A stretch of DNA of 64,000 nt, taken from positions 930,001 to 994,000 of the forward strand of contig NZ_JABMJG010000001.1 in the NCBI RefSeq assembly GCF_013376045.1. Reading direction: 5' to 3'. The position numbers and the translations under genes were made by a program. The DNA comes from Variovorax sp. SG517 (lineage in GTDB: Bacteria > Pseudomonadota > Gammaproteobacteria > Burkholderiales > Burkholderiaceae_C). Under the pieces are notes generated by a model. The model was not told where the DNA came from. It saw only the letters and a list, made by a program, of their open reading frames with translations, and did no database searches. This document shows positions 40,129 to 51,274 of the stretch, piece after piece (position 1 is the stretch's first letter; the number at the start of each line of letters is the position of its first letter).

Positions 40129-41547
40129 TCAGCGCGGTATGCGGGCCACGTGCAGCAGGTTGGTGGTGCCCGACTGCCCGAAGGGCAGGCCTGCCACCAC
40201 CACCACGTCGTCGCCCTCGTTCGCGAAACCTTCGGCGCGCGCCGTGCGGCAGGCGCAGTCGATCATCTCGCCCACGTCGTGCACGTCGTCGACCAGCACC
40301 GCGTGCACGCCCCAGACCATCGCCATGCGCCGCGCCGCGGCGATGTCTGGCGTGAGGCTCAGGATGGGCACGGCCGGGCGCTCGCGCGCGGCGCGCAGGC
40401 TGGTGAAGCCGGAAGAGGTGTAGGTCACGGTGGCCGCCGGCGCGAGCAGCGAGGCCACCTGGCGCAGCGAGGCGCACACCGCATCGGCCGTGGTCGACAG
40501 CGCCGCTTCGTGCGTGGCGTCGATGCCCGTGCGGTACGACGGGTCGGACTCCACGCGCGCGATGATGCGGTCCATCATCGCGACCGCCTCGAACGGGTAC
40601 CTGCCCGAGGCCGATTCGGCCGAGAGCATCACCGCATCGACGCCGTCATACACCGCGGTCGCCACGTCCGACACTTCCGCGCGCGTGGGCACCGGCGAGG
40701 CAATCATCGATTCGAGCATCTGCGTGGCCACCACCACCGGCTTGCCGCGCTTGCGGCAGGCGCGCACGATCAGCCGCTGAAGCTCGGGCACCTGCTCCGG
40801 CGGCAGCTCCACGCCGAGGTCGCCGCGCGCCACCATGATGCCGTCGCACAGTTCCACGATCGCATCCAGGTGCTCGATGGCGGCCGGCTTCTCCAGCTTG
40901 GCCATGATCCACGCGCGCGAGCCGATGATGGCGCGCGCCTCCTCGATGTCCTCCGGCCGCTGCACGAAGGAGAGCGCGACCCAGTCCACGCCCATCGACA
41001 GGCCGAAGGCCAGGTCGTCGCGGTCCTTCGGCGTGAGCGGCGAGATCGGCAGCAGCACGCTGGGCACGTTGACGCCCTTGCGGTCGGAGATGGCGCCGCC
41101 GACCAGCACCGTGGTCTCGGCGAAGTCGGGGCCGTGGCTGTCCACGCGAAGCCGCAGCTTGCCGTCGTCAAGTAGCAGCTCGGTGCCGTCCTGCAGCGCC
41201 GCGAAGATTTCCGGATGCGGCAGCGGCGCGCGTCGTGCGCTGCCGCTGGCCTTGTCCATGTCGAGCCTGAAGCGCGCGCCCGCCTCCAGCTGCGCCCGGC
41301 CGCCCTCGAAGGTGCCCAGCCGCAGCTTGGGCCCCTGCAGATCCAGCAGGACGCCGATGGGCCGGCCGAACTCCCTCTCCAGGCGGCGGATGGTTTCCAG
41401 GCGCCGCGCATGGTCATGCTGCGTGCCGTGGCTGAAGTTGAGCCTGAACACGTCCACGCCGCGCTCGAACAGCGCGCGGATGGCCGGCTCCTCGGTGGTG
41501 GCCGGGCCGAGGGTGGCGACGATCCTGGCGCTGCGCGTGCGTCTCAT
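40129..41547 (-). CDS. pyk: Pyruvate kinase
   Basis: 472 residues, converting phosphoenolpyruvate and ADP to pyruvate and ATP. The motifs are complete: RIVATLGPAT, RLNFSHG, LLDLQGPKLR, the catalytic Lys in IMAKLEKPAAIEHL, ARGDLGVE and the activation segment TRAEVSDVATAVYDGVDA. It is 3 bp downstream of the panE-like gene, in the oxalate region. Second pyruvate kinases often accompany glyoxylate/glycerate pathway genes, which fits growth on C2 compounds. Confidence 0.95.
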   Translation of the reverse strand: MRRTRSARIVATLGPATTEEPAIRALFERGVDVFRLNFSHGTQHDHARRLETIRRLEREFGRPIGVLLDLQGPKLRLGTFEGGRAQLEAGARFRLDMDKASGSARRAPLPHPEIFAALQDGTELLLDDGKLRLRVDSHGPDFAETTVLVGGAISDRKGVNVPSVLLPISPLTPKDRDDLAFGLSMGVDWVALSFVQRPEDIEEARAIIGSRAWIMAKLEKPAAIEHLDAIVELCDGIMVARGDLGVELPPEQVPELQRLIVRACRKRGKPVVVATQMLESMIASPVPTRAEVSDVATAVYDGVDAVMLSAESASGRYPFEAVAMMDRIIARVESDPSYRTGIDATHEAALSTTADAVCASLRQVASLLAPAATVTYTSSGFTSLRAARERPAVPILSLTPDIAAARRMAMVWGVHAVLVDDVHDVGEMIDCACRTARAEGFANEGDDVVVVAGLPFGQSGTTNLLHVARIPR

Positions 41548-41550
41548 GGT

Positions 41551-42561
41551 TCACGCCATCTCGTGCAGCTTCACCCGACCGCGCTGGTCTTCCATGGTGC
41601 GCGCGAGCAGCTTCACGAGGCTGTAGACGGTGTCGATGTGCGGCGTGGGCGTCTCGGTGAGCCGGGCCAGTTCGACCACGGCGCCTACCAGTGCGTCGAT
41701 CTCGGGCGCGCGGCCCGCTTCCACGTCCTGCAGCATCGAGGTCTTGTGCTTGCCGACCTTCTCCGCGCCCGCGATGCGCTTTTCGAGCGTCACGCGGAAC
41801 TCGATGCCGAGCTTGTGCGCGACGGCCTGGGCCTCGCGCATCATCGCGGCAGCCAGCTCGCGCGAAGGCGGGTACTGGCAGATGTCCACGAGCGTGGAAT
41901 GCGAGAGGCTGCTGATCGGGTTGAACGTCAGGTTGCCCCACAGCTTGAGCCAGATCTCGGCGCGGATGTTGTCGAGCACCGGCGCCTTGAAGCCCGCGCC
42001 GGTGAAGCAGGCCGACACGCGCTCAACGCGCTCGCTGGCAGAGCCGTCGAGCTCGCCCACCGGGAAGCGGTCGCCCTCGATGTGCTTGACCACGCCCGGC
42101 GCGATGAGCTCCGACGCGGGGTAGACGACGCAGCCGATCACTCGCTGCGCGGGAATCTTCGCCGCAAGCGTTCCAGAAGGGTCGACGCTGCGCACCGGCG
42201 TGCCTTCAAGCGCGCCGCCGTGCTTGTGGAAGTACCAGTACGGGATGCCGTTCTGCATGGTCACGACCACCGTGTCGGGCCCGAAGAGCTTCGGCACGTC
42301 GCTGGCCACGGCCTCGACCTGATGGGCCTTCATCGCGAGCACGACGATGTCCTGCGGGCCCGCTTCGTCGTAGCGGTCGGTGGCCTTCACGTTGCGCGCG
42401 ACCTGCTCCTCGCCTTCGGCCGAGACCAGCCTGATGCCGTTGCGCGATATGGCGTCGAGGTTGGCGCCGCGCACGATGAACGTGACGTCCTCGCCGGCCA
42501 GCGCGAGCTTCGCGCCGACCAGCCCGCCGATGGCGCCTGCGCCGATGATTGCAATCTTCAT
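41551..42561 (-). CDS. Ketopantoate reductase family protein (PanE-like)
   Basis: 336 residues with an N-terminal Rossmann motif (MKIAIIGAGAIGGLVGAKLA) and the ApbA/PanE C-terminal domain with an SSLSHSTLVDICQYP segment. PanE reduces 2-dehydropantoate to pantoate with NADPH. Its place among CoA-ligase and oxalate genes suggests either extra pantothenate/CoA supply or a different 2-oxoacid substrate. The ATG at 42561 is preferred; an in-frame TTG lies five codons upstream. Confidence 0.88.
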   Translation of the reverse strand: MKIAIIGAGAIGGLVGAKLALAGEDVTFIVRGANLDAISRNGIRLVSAEGEEQVARNVKATDRYDEAGPQDIVVLAMKAHQVEAVASDVPKLFGPDTVVVTMQNGIPYWYFHKHGGALEGTPVRSVDPSGTLAAKIPAQRVIGCVVYPASELIAPGVVKHIEGDRFPVGELDGSASERVERVSACFTGAGFKAPVLDNIRAEIWLKLWGNLTFNPISSLSHSTLVDICQYPPSRELAAAMMREAQAVAHKLGIEFRVTLEKRIAGAEKVGKHKTSMLQDVEAGRAPEIDALVGAVVELARLTETPTPHIDTVYSLVKLLARTMEDQRGRVKLHEMA

Positions 42562-42610
42562 GTCGTCGATCCCCAAGAGTTGAAATCCTTGCGCGACCTT
42601 TTGGCTGCGT

Positions 42611-43393
42611 TCAGCCGAAGCGGTTGCTGAGTTTTCCGATGCTGCCGATCTCGATCTCCACGAGGCTGCCGGGCTTCATGGAGCCGACGCCGACCGAGGT
42701 GCCGCAGAGGATCACGTCGCCGCGGTGCAGCGTCATGTCCTGCGAAATGAGGCTCACGAGCTGCTGCACCGAAAAGCGCATGTCGCTGATCGGATAGTCC
42801 TGGCGCACCTCGCCGTTGAGCAGCGTGGTCACGGTGAGCGTGGCGGGGTCGAGGCCGGTGGCGACCACCGGGCCCATCGGGCAGAAGGTGTCGAAACCCT
42901 TGGCGCGCACCCACTGCGCGAAGGAGGCGTCGCGATGGAGGATGTCGGCCACCGTCACGTCGTTGGCGCAGGTGTAGCCGAACACATGGCCCAGCGCATC
43001 GGCTTCCGAGACGGCGGTGGCGGTCTTGCCGATGACGATGCCGAGCTCGCCCTCGAACACCACCTTGCCGTCGCACAGCGGCTTGCGGATGGGCGCGCCG
43101 GGCGCAAGATACGAATTGGGCGTCTTCAGCAGGTACAGCGGCTCGGCGGGCACCGGCAGGTTCAGCTTGGCGCCCAGCGCATGGAAGTTGTTCCACAGCG
43201 CGATCACCTTGGTGGGTTCGGTCGGCGTGAGCAGCTGCAGCCCCGCCAGCGCGAACACGCGGCCCGTGGGCTCGGAGCTGCCGAACATGTCGCCCTGCCG
43301 CTCGTGCACCGCATCGCCTTCGAGCGTGCCGAAGCCGATGCCGCCTGCGTGCTCGAAGCGGACCCATTTCTTCATCTGCTGCTGCTGTTCCAT
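42611..43393 (-). CDS. Fumarylacetoacetate hydrolase (FAH) family protein
   Basis: 260 residues. The metal-binding triad of the FAH fold is visible in VVFEGELGIVIGK (two acidic residues) and GYTCANDVTVAD; the C-terminal ILCGTSVGVGSMKPG is the family signature. Members hydrolyse or decarboxylate 2-oxo acids and acylpyruvates, some acting as oxaloacetate decarboxylase. The substrate here is unknown. A start at MKKW (43375) is possible. Confidence 0.85.
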   Translation of the reverse strand: MEQQQQMKKWVRFEHAGGIGFGTLEGDAVHERQGDMFGSSEPTGRVFALAGLQLLTPTEPTKVIALWNNFHALGAKLNLPVPAEPLYLLKTPNSYLAPGAPIRKPLCDGKVVFEGELGIVIGKTATAVSEADALGHVFGYTCANDVTVADILHRDASFAQWVRAKGFDTFCPMGPVVATGLDPATLTVTTLLNGEVRQDYPISDMRFSVQQLVSLISQDMTLHRGDVILCGTSVGVGSMKPGSLVEIEIGSIGKLSNRFG

Positions 43394-43437
43394 GTTGTTG
43401 TCGTCTTTCTGGATGTTGAGGATCGGGTCCGCCGCGG

Positions 43438-44337
43438 TCAATCGAACGGCAGGTAGTCGGGTATCACGAGCGAGGCGAGCAGCTTCCCCATCTCCGCCGG
43501 GTTGCGCGTGACGTGGATGCCGCATTCCTTCATCACCGCGAGCTTTTCCTGCGCGGTGCCGCGGCCGCCCGAGACGATGGCGCCCGCATGGCCCATGCGC
43601 TTGCCGGGCGGCGCGCTGGCGCCTGCGATGAAGCCGACCACGGGCTTGGTCATGTGATCGCGGATCCAGCGCGCGCATTGCTCCTCGGCATCGCCGCCGA
43701 TCTCGCCGACCATGATCACGGCGTCGGTGCGCGGGTCGTCGTTGAACATCTTCAGCACGTCGATGTGCCGCAGCCCGCCCACCGGGTCGCCGCCGATGCC
43801 CACCACCGTCGACTGCCCGATGCCGAAGCTCGCGAGCTGGCTCGCGGCCTCGTAGGTCAGCGTGCCCGAGCGCGAGACCACGCCGATGCGCCCGCGCTGG
43901 TGGATGTGGCCGGGCATGATGCCGATCTTGATCTCGCCGGGCGTGATGAGCCCCGGGCAGTTGGGGCCCAGCAGCAGCGTCTTGCGGCCCTGCATGCGGT
44001 GGCGCGTGCGGATCATGTCGCGCACCGGGATGCCTTCGGTGATGCAGATGACGAGGTCGAGCTCCGCATCCACCGCCTCGTCGATGGCGGCTGCGGCGAA
44101 GGCCGGCGGCACGTAGATCACGGAGACGGTCGCGCCGGTCTCTGCCTTGGCCTCCTTCACCGTGCCGAAGATCGGGATGCCGGCCATCGACTGGCCGCCC
44201 TTCATCGGATTCACGCCCGCCACGAAGCAGTGCCTGCCGTTGCCGTACTCGAGGCAGGCCTGGGTGTGGAACTGGCCCGTCCTGCCGGTGATGCCCTGCG
44301 TGATGACGCGGGTGTGCTTGTTGATCAGGATGGACAT
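43438..44337 (-). CDS. Succinyl-CoA ligase alpha-like subunit (SucD or MtkB type)
   Basis: 299 residues with a CoA-binding Rossmann domain ([20 protein letters not shown]), [20 protein letters not shown], and the phospho-His loop [18 protein letters not shown]. It pairs with the beta subunit upstream (34-bp gap). The family includes succinate-CoA ligase and malate-CoA ligase (MtkB). The location in an oxalate cluster, away from other TCA-cycle genes, makes a ligase for another dicarboxylate plausible. Confidence 0.85.
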   Translation of the reverse strand: MSILINKHTRVITQGITGRTGQFHTQACLEYGNGRHCFVAGVNPMKGGQSMAGIPIFGTVKEAKAETGATVSVIYVPPAFAAAAIDEAVDAELDLVICITEGIPVRDMIRTRHRMQGRKTLLLGPNCPGLITPGEIKIGIMPGHIHQRGRIGVVSRSGTLTYEAASQLASFGIGQSTVVGIGGDPVGGLRHIDVLKMFNDDPRTDAVIMVGEIGGDAEEQCARWIRDHMTKPVVGFIAGASAPPGKRMGHAGAIVSGGRGTAQEKLAVMKECGIHVTRNPAEMGKLLASLVIPDYLPFD

Positions 44338-44371
44338 GCTGCAAGCTCCATCGACTTCGGAGATGAGCGCT

Positions 44372-45550
<1,179 letters not shown>

Positions 45551-45585
45551 GGCTGGAGAGCGTTGTTCATCTGAATTGGAAAAAT

Positions 45586-45903
45586 TCAGGCACCGAGCTC
45601 GACGCCGTGACTTTCGGCCCAATTGAAATAGCTCGATGAAGCCATTTCCCGCTTTCTGTGAATTTCCTTCTTCTGCTCGATGGCGAGCGCCAGGAATTCG
45701 GCGTCGTAGGCCTTCAGCAGATGTGGTTGGTGCGTCTTCAGGTAATGGCCGATACGCTCGTTTGCGTCCTGGCCAAGGCCCATCAGGCGGTCGTAGGTCT
45801 CGCCATCCCAGTGCCAGCGCAATCCCAATTCGAAGAATGCGGCGTTGTAGGCATTGCGCTCGATTTCGTCGCGCCAATATTGGACGGGCGAATGGTTTTC
45901 CAT
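45586..45903 (-). CDS. Unrecognised 105-residue protein leading the sucCD-like operon
   Basis: The protein begins [20 protein letters not shown] and is rich in aromatic and acidic residues ([15 protein letters not shown]). It is predicted soluble and helical, with no Cys and no membrane segment. The ATG follows a strong AAGGAG. It is the first gene of a probable operon with sucCD, FAH, panE, pyk and lysR. The upstream region is unusually AT-rich. I do not know the family. Confidence 0.7.
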   Translation of the reverse strand: MENHSPVQYWRDEIERNAYNAAFFELGLRWHWDGETYDRLMGLGQDANERIGHYLKTHQPHLLKAYDAEFLALAIEQKKEIHRKREMASSSYFNWAESHGVELGA

Positions 45904-46139
45904 GATCTTCTCCTTGAATGAATGCCGAAGAGGTTGAATTGATCGAGAAATTCCGGCGAGTTCAAAATGTAGGATCGATGGACGATAAATAAAAATTAAA
46001 TCAATTTATAAAAACCATTCACCATGAGTTATGGAGTGCGGGCGCTCGATTTCGCGGGCGCAGCAACCCTCCGCGCCGCCCGCGGGCGGCGCTGTCGCAA
46101 GACTCGAAGATGAAAGAAAAGGCGGGCCTGCGCCGCGCC
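45904..46139. promoter_or_regulatory. AT-rich promoter region and 20-bp palindrome
   Basis: It includes an AT-rich stretch (45985-46015, mostly A and T) likely to hold the promoter of the 105-residue/sucCD operon. A perfect 20-bp palindrome GCGCCGCCCGCGGGCGGCGC (46073-46092) lies between it and the formyl-CoA transferase stop and may end transcription from the frc side, although no T run follows. Confidence 0.4.
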
Positions 46140-47387
46140 TCAGATCACGCGCTCGGCCCGCAGGGTTGCCAGGGCATCCGCGTCGTAACCGAGCTGCCTG
46201 AGCACTTCCTCGGTGTGTTCACCGAGCAATGGCGAACGCGTCACCACCGTCGGGCTGTCGGACATCTTGATGGGGTTGCCCACCGTCAGGTACTTGCCGC
46301 GCACCGGGTGGTCCACCTCGACGATGGTGCCGGTCTCGCGCAGCGATTCGTCCGCGGCGATCTCCTTCATCGAGAGGATCGGCCCGCAGGGAATGTCGTA
46401 CTCGTTGAGGATGTCCATGGCCTCGAACTTGGTCTTGGTCATGGTCCACTGCTCGATGCGCGCGAAGATCGGTTTCAGGTGCAGCAGCCGCGCCGCCGGC
46501 GTGGCGTAGGCCTCGTCGGTGATCCAGCCTTCCTCGCCGATCACCTTGCACACCGCCGGCCACACCGCCGCCTGCGTGATGAAGTAGATGTAGGCGTTCG
46601 GGTCGGTCTCCCAGCCCTTGCACTTGAGGATGGAGCCGGGCTGGCCGCCGCCCGACGCGTTGCCCGCGCGCGGCACCGCGTCGCCGAACTTGCCGTCGGG
46701 GTACTGCGGGTACTCGTGCATGGTGCCGGTGCGCTCCAGCCGCTGCTGGTCGCGCATCTTCACGCGGCAGAGGTTGAGCACCGCGTCCTGCATCGGCGCG
46801 AGCACCTGCTGGCCGCGCCCGGTGCTGTTGCGCTGGAAGAGCGCCGCCAGGATGCCGAGCGCCAGGTGGAGGCCAGTGCCGCTGTCGCCGATCTGCGCGC
46901 CGGTCACCAGCGGCGGGCCGTCCTCGAAGCCGGTGGTGGAAGCCGCGCCGCCCGCGCACTGGGCCACGTTCTCGTAGACCTTGCAGTGCTCGTACTTGCC
47001 GGGGCCGAAGCCCTTGACCGAGGCCACGATCATGCGCGGGTTGAGCTTCTGGATGTGGGCCCAGGTGATGCCCATGCGGTCGAGCGCGCCGGGCGCGAAG
47101 TTCTCGACCAGCACGTCGCAGGTCTTGATCAGGCTGTCGAGAACCTCCTTGCCCTTGGGGTTCTTGGTGTCCAGCGTGATCGAGCGCTTGTTGTGGTTCA
47201 GCATCGTGAAGTAGAGGCTGTCCGCGCCGGGAATGTCGCGCAGCTGGCCGCGCGTGGCGTCGCCTTCTCCGGCGCGCTCGACCTTGATCACGTCGGCGCC
47301 GAACCAGGCCAGCAGCTGGGTGCAGGTGGGGCCCGACTGCACGTGGGTGAAGTCGAGGATCCTGATGCCCTCGAGTGCTTTGCTCAT
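46140..47387 (-). CDS. Formyl-CoA:oxalate CoA-transferase paralogue, divergent
   Basis: 415 residues, a class III CoA-transferase. The catalytic Asp is Asp168 in [12 protein letters not shown], and [20 protein letters not shown] at the N-terminus is typical of Frc. The Gly loop that closes the active site reads SGGGQPG instead of GGGGQPG in the second paralogue. It would move CoA between formate and oxalate or a related acid. Its start overlaps the stop of the PAS-domain gene (ATGA). Closest neighbour in function is the Frc gene at 47989. Confidence 0.88.
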   Translation of the reverse strand: MSKALEGIRILDFTHVQSGPTCTQLLAWFGADVIKVERAGEGDATRGQLRDIPGADSLYFTMLNHNKRSITLDTKNPKGKEVLDSLIKTCDVLVENFAPGALDRMGITWAHIQKLNPRMIVASVKGFGPGKYEHCKVYENVAQCAGGAASTTGFEDGPPLVTGAQIGDSGTGLHLALGILAALFQRNSTGRGQQVLAPMQDAVLNLCRVKMRDQQRLERTGTMHEYPQYPDGKFGDAVPRAGNASGGGQPGSILKCKGWETDPNAYIYFITQAAVWPAVCKVIGEEGWITDEAYATPAARLLHLKPIFARIEQWTMTKTKFEAMDILNEYDIPCGPILSMKEIAADESLRETGTIVEVDHPVRGKYLTVGNPIKMSDSPTVVTRSPLLGEHTEEVLRQLGYDADALATLRAERVI

Positions 47388-47830
47388 TGACTGTCTCCTG
47401 CTTTGATCGTGGTGGCTTCGACTTCTACCAGACGTGCGCGAAGTTTGCGCTCCTCGGCGAAGCGGGCTGTCTCGTCGCGCACGATGGCGACGATGCCGGT
47501 GACCTCGTGATCGGCGGAGAACAGCATCGACACCGTGAAGGCGATCGACAGCGTGCGCCCGTCCTTGTGCAGCGCGGGAACGCGCAGCAGGTCGGCGCCG
47601 TACTTGGTGACGCCGGTTTCCATGGTCTTGTGGTAGCCCTCCCAGTGCCGCTGACGTTGGCGCTGGGGAATGATCAGGTCGAGCGACCTGCCGAGGGCCT
47701 CGGCCTCGCTGAAGCCGAAGATGCGTTCGGCCGCGCGGTTCCACAGCGTGATCGCGCCCATCGCGTCGCACACCATGATCGCATCGCCGGCGCCTTCGAC
47801 GAGCTGCTTGAAATCGACATTCGCTTGCAT
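47384..47830 (-). CDS. Single PAS-domain protein coupled to the CoA-transferase gene
   Basis: 148 residues, essentially one PAS domain (about 8-130; [40 protein letters not shown]) with a short C-terminal helix. No kinase, cyclase, DNA-binding or membrane part is present. The gene is minus-strand, 158 bp after the frc gene at 47989-49260. It overlaps the downstream transferase gene as ATGA. It may sense a small ligand or redox state and act on the transferase. That role is inference from coupling. Confidence 0.85.
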   Translation of the reverse strand: MQANVDFKQLVEGAGDAIMVCDAMGAITLWNRAAERIFGFSEAEALGRSLDLIIPQRQRQRHWEGYHKTMETGVTKYGADLLRVPALHKDGRTLSIAFTVSMLFSADHEVTGIVAIVRDETARFAEERKLRARLVEVEATTIKAGDSQ

Positions 47831-47891
47831 GTACACCTCCGGCGCTTCTTTCGATCCAGGCCACGCTCCTGCAGCAGCCTCCCCCACTTCC

Positions 47892-47983
47892 AGGGACACC
47901 GCGGAACCGGCTCCGCCGGGCCGCAGGTGTCGCCCCCTTGAGGGGGTTGGCGCTGCCACACGAAGTGGGCAAGCCTGGGGGTG
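47892..47983 (+). repeat. Dispersed intergenic repeat, copy B
   Basis: Same orientation as copy C at 62574 and inverse to copy A at 1619. It shares GGAACCGGCT, CGCCGGGCC, CAGGTGT, CCCCCTTGAGGGGGTTGGCG, ACGAAGTG and CCTGGGGG. It lies between frc and the PAS gene. Confidence 0.75.
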
Positions 47984-47988
47984 GGCTT

Positions 47989-49260
47989 CTACACTGCCTT
48001 GGCCGCGTGCAGGCTTTCGATCTGGTCCTTGCTGTAGCCCAGTTCCGCCAGCACTTCGTCGGTGTGCTCGCCCAGGAGGGGCGAGGCGGTGACTTCGGGC
48101 TTGAGGTCCGAGAACTTGATCGGGCTGCCGATGGTCCAGTAGGTGCCGCGCTCCTTGTGCGGCACTTCGACGATCGAGCCGCTCTTGCGCAGCGACTCGT
48201 CGTGCAGCAGTTCCTTCATCGACAGCACCGGGGCGCAGGGAATGTCGTGCTTGCGGAAGATGTCCACCGCCTCGAACTTGGTCTTGTCCTTGATGAAGTC
48301 CTCGATGGTGGCGAAGATCTGCTCGATGTGCGGCTGGCGGGCCTTGGCCGTCATGTAGTCGGGGTCGGTCTTCCACTCGGGCCTGCCCAGCGCATCGCAG
48401 ATCGGTTCCCAGGCGTGGCCCTGCACCGTGAAGTAGATATACGCGTTGGGGTCGGTCTGCCAGCCCTTGCACTTCAGGATCCAGCCCGGCTGGCCGCCGC
48501 CGCCGGCATTGCCGCCGCGCGGCACGACCTTGTCGGCGAACGCGCTCATCTCGTGCGGGTACTGCGGGTATTCCTCGAGGTAGCCCACGCTGTCCAGGCG
48601 CTGCTGGTCGCGCATCTTCACGCGACACAGGTTGAGCACGGCGTCCTGCATCGAGCAGGCCACCTTCTGGCCCTTGCCGGTCTGCTCGCGCCCGATGATC
48701 GCCGTCAGGATGCCGATCGCCAGGTGCATGCCGGTGTTGGAGTCGCCCAGCGCCGCGGCCGAGATCGTCGGCACCGAGTTCCCCCCCTTCCACCAGCCGG
48801 TGGTGGAGGCGGCGCCGCCGGCGCACTGCGCCACGTTCTCGTACACCTTCAGGTCCTCGTAGTGGTGGCCTTCGCTGAAGCCCTTGACCGAGGCGACGAT
48901 CATCTTGGGATTCAACTCCTGGATGCGCTCCCAGGTGAAGCCCATGCGGTCCAGCGCGCCGGGGCCGAAGTTCTCCACCAGCACGTCGGATTCGCGGATC
49001 AGCTTCTCCAGCACGGCCTTGCCCTCGGGCTTCTTCGTGTCCAGCGTGATCGAGCGCTTGTTGCTGTTGAGCATGGTGAAGTAGAGCGCGTCGACGTCCG
49101 GAATGTCGCGCAGCTGCGAGCGCGTGACGTCGCCCGCGCCGGGGCGCTCCACCTTGATCACGTCGGCGCCGAACCAGGCCAGCAACTGCGTGCACGCGGG
49201 ACCGGCCTGCACGTGCGTGAAGTCGATGATCTTGATGCCGTTGAGGGGCTTGTTGCTCAT
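47989..49260 (-). CDS. frc: Formyl-CoA:oxalate CoA-transferase
   Basis: 423 residues. It transfers CoA from formyl-CoA to oxalate, giving oxalyl-CoA for Oxc. The catalytic Asp is Asp173 in [11 protein letters not shown], and the full Gly loop GGGGQPGW is present, both as in well-studied Frc enzymes. ATG 49260 follows AAGGAGATATCCC. It is 33 bp downstream of oxc, so the two are co-transcribed. Confidence 0.94.
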   Translation of the reverse strand: MSNKPLNGIKIIDFTHVQAGPACTQLLAWFGADVIKVERPGAGDVTRSQLRDIPDVDALYFTMLNSNKRSITLDTKKPEGKAVLEKLIRESDVLVENFGPGALDRMGFTWERIQELNPKMIVASVKGFSEGHHYEDLKVYENVAQCAGGAASTTGWWKGGNSVPTISAAALGDSNTGMHLAIGILTAIIGREQTGKGQKVACSMQDAVLNLCRVKMRDQQRLDSVGYLEEYPQYPHEMSAFADKVVPRGGNAGGGGQPGWILKCKGWQTDPNAYIYFTVQGHAWEPICDALGRPEWKTDPDYMTAKARQPHIEQIFATIEDFIKDKTKFEAVDIFRKHDIPCAPVLSMKELLHDESLRKSGSIVEVPHKERGTYWTIGSPIKFSDLKPEVTASPLLGEHTDEVLAELGYSKDQIESLHAAKAV

Positions 49261-49293
49261 TGGGATATCTCCTTGAATGAAACGGAATGCGGG

Positions 49294-51123
49294 TTACTTC
49301 TTCTTCGCCGCGGCGGGGTTCAGGCTCGTGATGCGGCCGCTCTCGGTGCCCGCCGTCTCGTCGATCACGGCGTTGATGAGGGTCGGGCGGCCCGAGGCGA
49401 CGGCCTCGGCCAGGGCCTTCTGCAGCTCGTCGGCGGTGGTGGCGTGCACGCCGACGCCGCCGAAGGCTTCCATCAGCTTGTCGTAGCGCGCGTTCTTGAC
49501 GAACACCGTGGGCGCCACGTCGGGCGTGCCGCTGGGGTTCACGTCGGTGCCGCGGTAGACGCCGTTGTTGTTGAAGACGATCACGCAGACCGGCAGGTTG
49601 TAGCGGCAGATGGTTTCCACCTCCATGCCGCTGAAGCCGAAGGCGCTGTCGCCCTCGATGGCGATCACCGGCTTGCCCGTGACCACGGCGGCGGCCACGG
49701 AGAAGCCCATGCCGATGCCCATGATCCCCCAGGTGCCCACGTCCAGGCGCTTGCGCGGCTCGTACATGTCGACGATGCTGCGCGCGAAGTCCAGCGTGTT
49801 GGCGCCCTCGTTCACCACGATGGCGTCGGGCCGGGCCTTCACCTGGTCGCGGATCACGCTGAGCGCGCTGTGGAAGTTCATCGGCGAGGGCCGCGCGGCC
49901 AGCGTGGCGGCCATCTTCGACAGGTTCTTGTCCTTGCGCTCGGCGATGGCGCCGGTCCACTCGGCCGGGGGCTTGGCCCACTTGGCGTCGATGCCGGCCA
50001 GCAGCGCTGCCACGCAGGAGCCGATGTCGCCGATCACCGGCGCCTCGATGGCGACGTTGCTGTCGATCTCGGTCGGCGCAATGTCGATCTGGATGAAGCG
50101 CTTGGCGCCCTTCTCCTGCGCCCAGGTCTTGCCCTTGCCGTGCGAGAGCAGCCAGTTCAGGCGCGCACCGACCAGCACCACCACGTCGGCTTCCTGCAGC
50201 ACATAGGAACGCGCCGCCGCCGCCGACTGCGCGTGCGTGTCGGGCAGCAGGCCCTTGGCCATCGACATCGGCAGGTAGGGAATACCCGTCTTCTCGACCA
50301 GCGCGCGGATGTCGGCGTCGGCCTGCGCGTAGGCAGCGCCCTTGCCGAGCAGGATCAGCGGACGCTTGGCGCCCTTGAGCAGTTCGAGGGCGCGGTTCAC
50401 CGCGTCGGCAGCGGGAATCTGGCGCGGCGCGGCATCGACCACCTTGATGAGCGAGGCCTTGCCGGCCGCGGCATCCATGGTCTGTGCGAACAGCTTGGCC
50501 GGCAGGTCGAGGTACACGCCGCCCGGGCGGCCCGAGAGCGCGGCGCGGATGGCGCGCGCGATGCCCACGCCGATGTCCTGCGCATGCAGCACGCGGAAGG
50601 CGGCCTTGCACAGCGGCTTGGCGATGGCGAGCTGGTCCATCTCCTCGTAGTCGCCCTGCTGCAGGTCGACGATCTCGCGCTCGCTGGAGCCGCTGATGAG
50701 GATCATCGGGAAGCAGTTGGTGGTGGCGTTGGCCAGCGCGGTGAGGCCGTTGAGGAAGCCGGGCGCCGACACCGTCAGGCAGATGCCGGGCTTCTGCGTG
50801 AGGAAGCCCGCTGCTGCGGCCGCGTTGCCGGCGTGCTGCTCGTGGCGGAAGGAAATGACGCGCAGGCCTTCGGCCTGGGCCATGCGGGTGAGGTCGGTGA
50901 TCGGGATGCCGGGCAGGCCGAAGATGGTGTCGATGCCGTTGAGCTTGAGGGCATCGATGACGAGATGGAAGCCGTCGATGGTCTCGCCCGCGGGCGCGTT
51001 GTCTTCCGTCACGCTCTTGAGCGCGCGCACCACCGCATCGCCGTCGGCGTCACGGGTTTTCGCGGACTTGAGGGCTTCGCTCAGCGTGGTGGCCGCCTCT
51101 TTCTCTGTTCTGACTGAAGACAT
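49294..51123 (-). CDS. oxc: Oxalyl-CoA decarboxylase
   Basis: 609 residues, a thiamine-diphosphate enzyme that converts oxalyl-CoA to formyl-CoA and CO2. The ThDP/Mg motif GDS...NN is visible as [20 protein letters not shown] and [10 protein letters not shown]; the catalytic Glu region is near [10 protein letters not shown] and [15 protein letters not shown]. Compared with the 568-residue Oxalobacter enzyme it has about 45 extra N-terminal residues (Lys/Glu/Ala-rich). ATG 51123 follows GAAGGAGAGAC. The promoter is shared with the divergent FNR-type regulator. Confidence 0.95.
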   Translation of the reverse strand: MSSVRTEKEAATTLSEALKSAKTRDADGDAVVRALKSVTEDNAPAGETIDGFHLVIDALKLNGIDTIFGLPGIPITDLTRMAQAEGLRVISFRHEQHAGNAAAAAGFLTQKPGICLTVSAPGFLNGLTALANATTNCFPMILISGSSEREIVDLQQGDYEEMDQLAIAKPLCKAAFRVLHAQDIGVGIARAIRAALSGRPGGVYLDLPAKLFAQTMDAAAGKASLIKVVDAAPRQIPAADAVNRALELLKGAKRPLILLGKGAAYAQADADIRALVEKTGIPYLPMSMAKGLLPDTHAQSAAAARSYVLQEADVVVLVGARLNWLLSHGKGKTWAQEKGAKRFIQIDIAPTEIDSNVAIEAPVIGDIGSCVAALLAGIDAKWAKPPAEWTGAIAERKDKNLSKMAATLAARPSPMNFHSALSVIRDQVKARPDAIVVNEGANTLDFARSIVDMYEPRKRLDVGTWGIMGIGMGFSVAAAVVTGKPVIAIEGDSAFGFSGMEVETICRYNLPVCVIVFNNNGVYRGTDVNPSGTPDVAPTVFVKNARYDKLMEAFGGVGVHATTADELQKALAEAVASGRPTLINAVIDETAGTESGRITSLNPAAAKKK

Positions 51124-51194
51124 GTCTCTCCTTCTGCATGGGTGAATGGCCTAGGCCCGAGCCGCGACTATGATTCGGGCCAAACTTTCGGCCG

Positions 51195-51208
51195 TTGACC
51201 TCGGTCAA
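51195..51208. promoter_or_regulatory. FNR-type box between oxc and its regulator
   Basis: TTGACCTCGGTCAA, with perfect TTGAC/GTCAA arms, about 70 bp from each divergent start codon. It could serve both genes and give autoregulation. Confidence 0.7.
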
Positions 51209-51274
51209 CTTTCCCGAAAACGGCGCAGCCCCCGATGAGCGGCGCCGGCAGCGAACTCGAGCAAGACGGTGACC

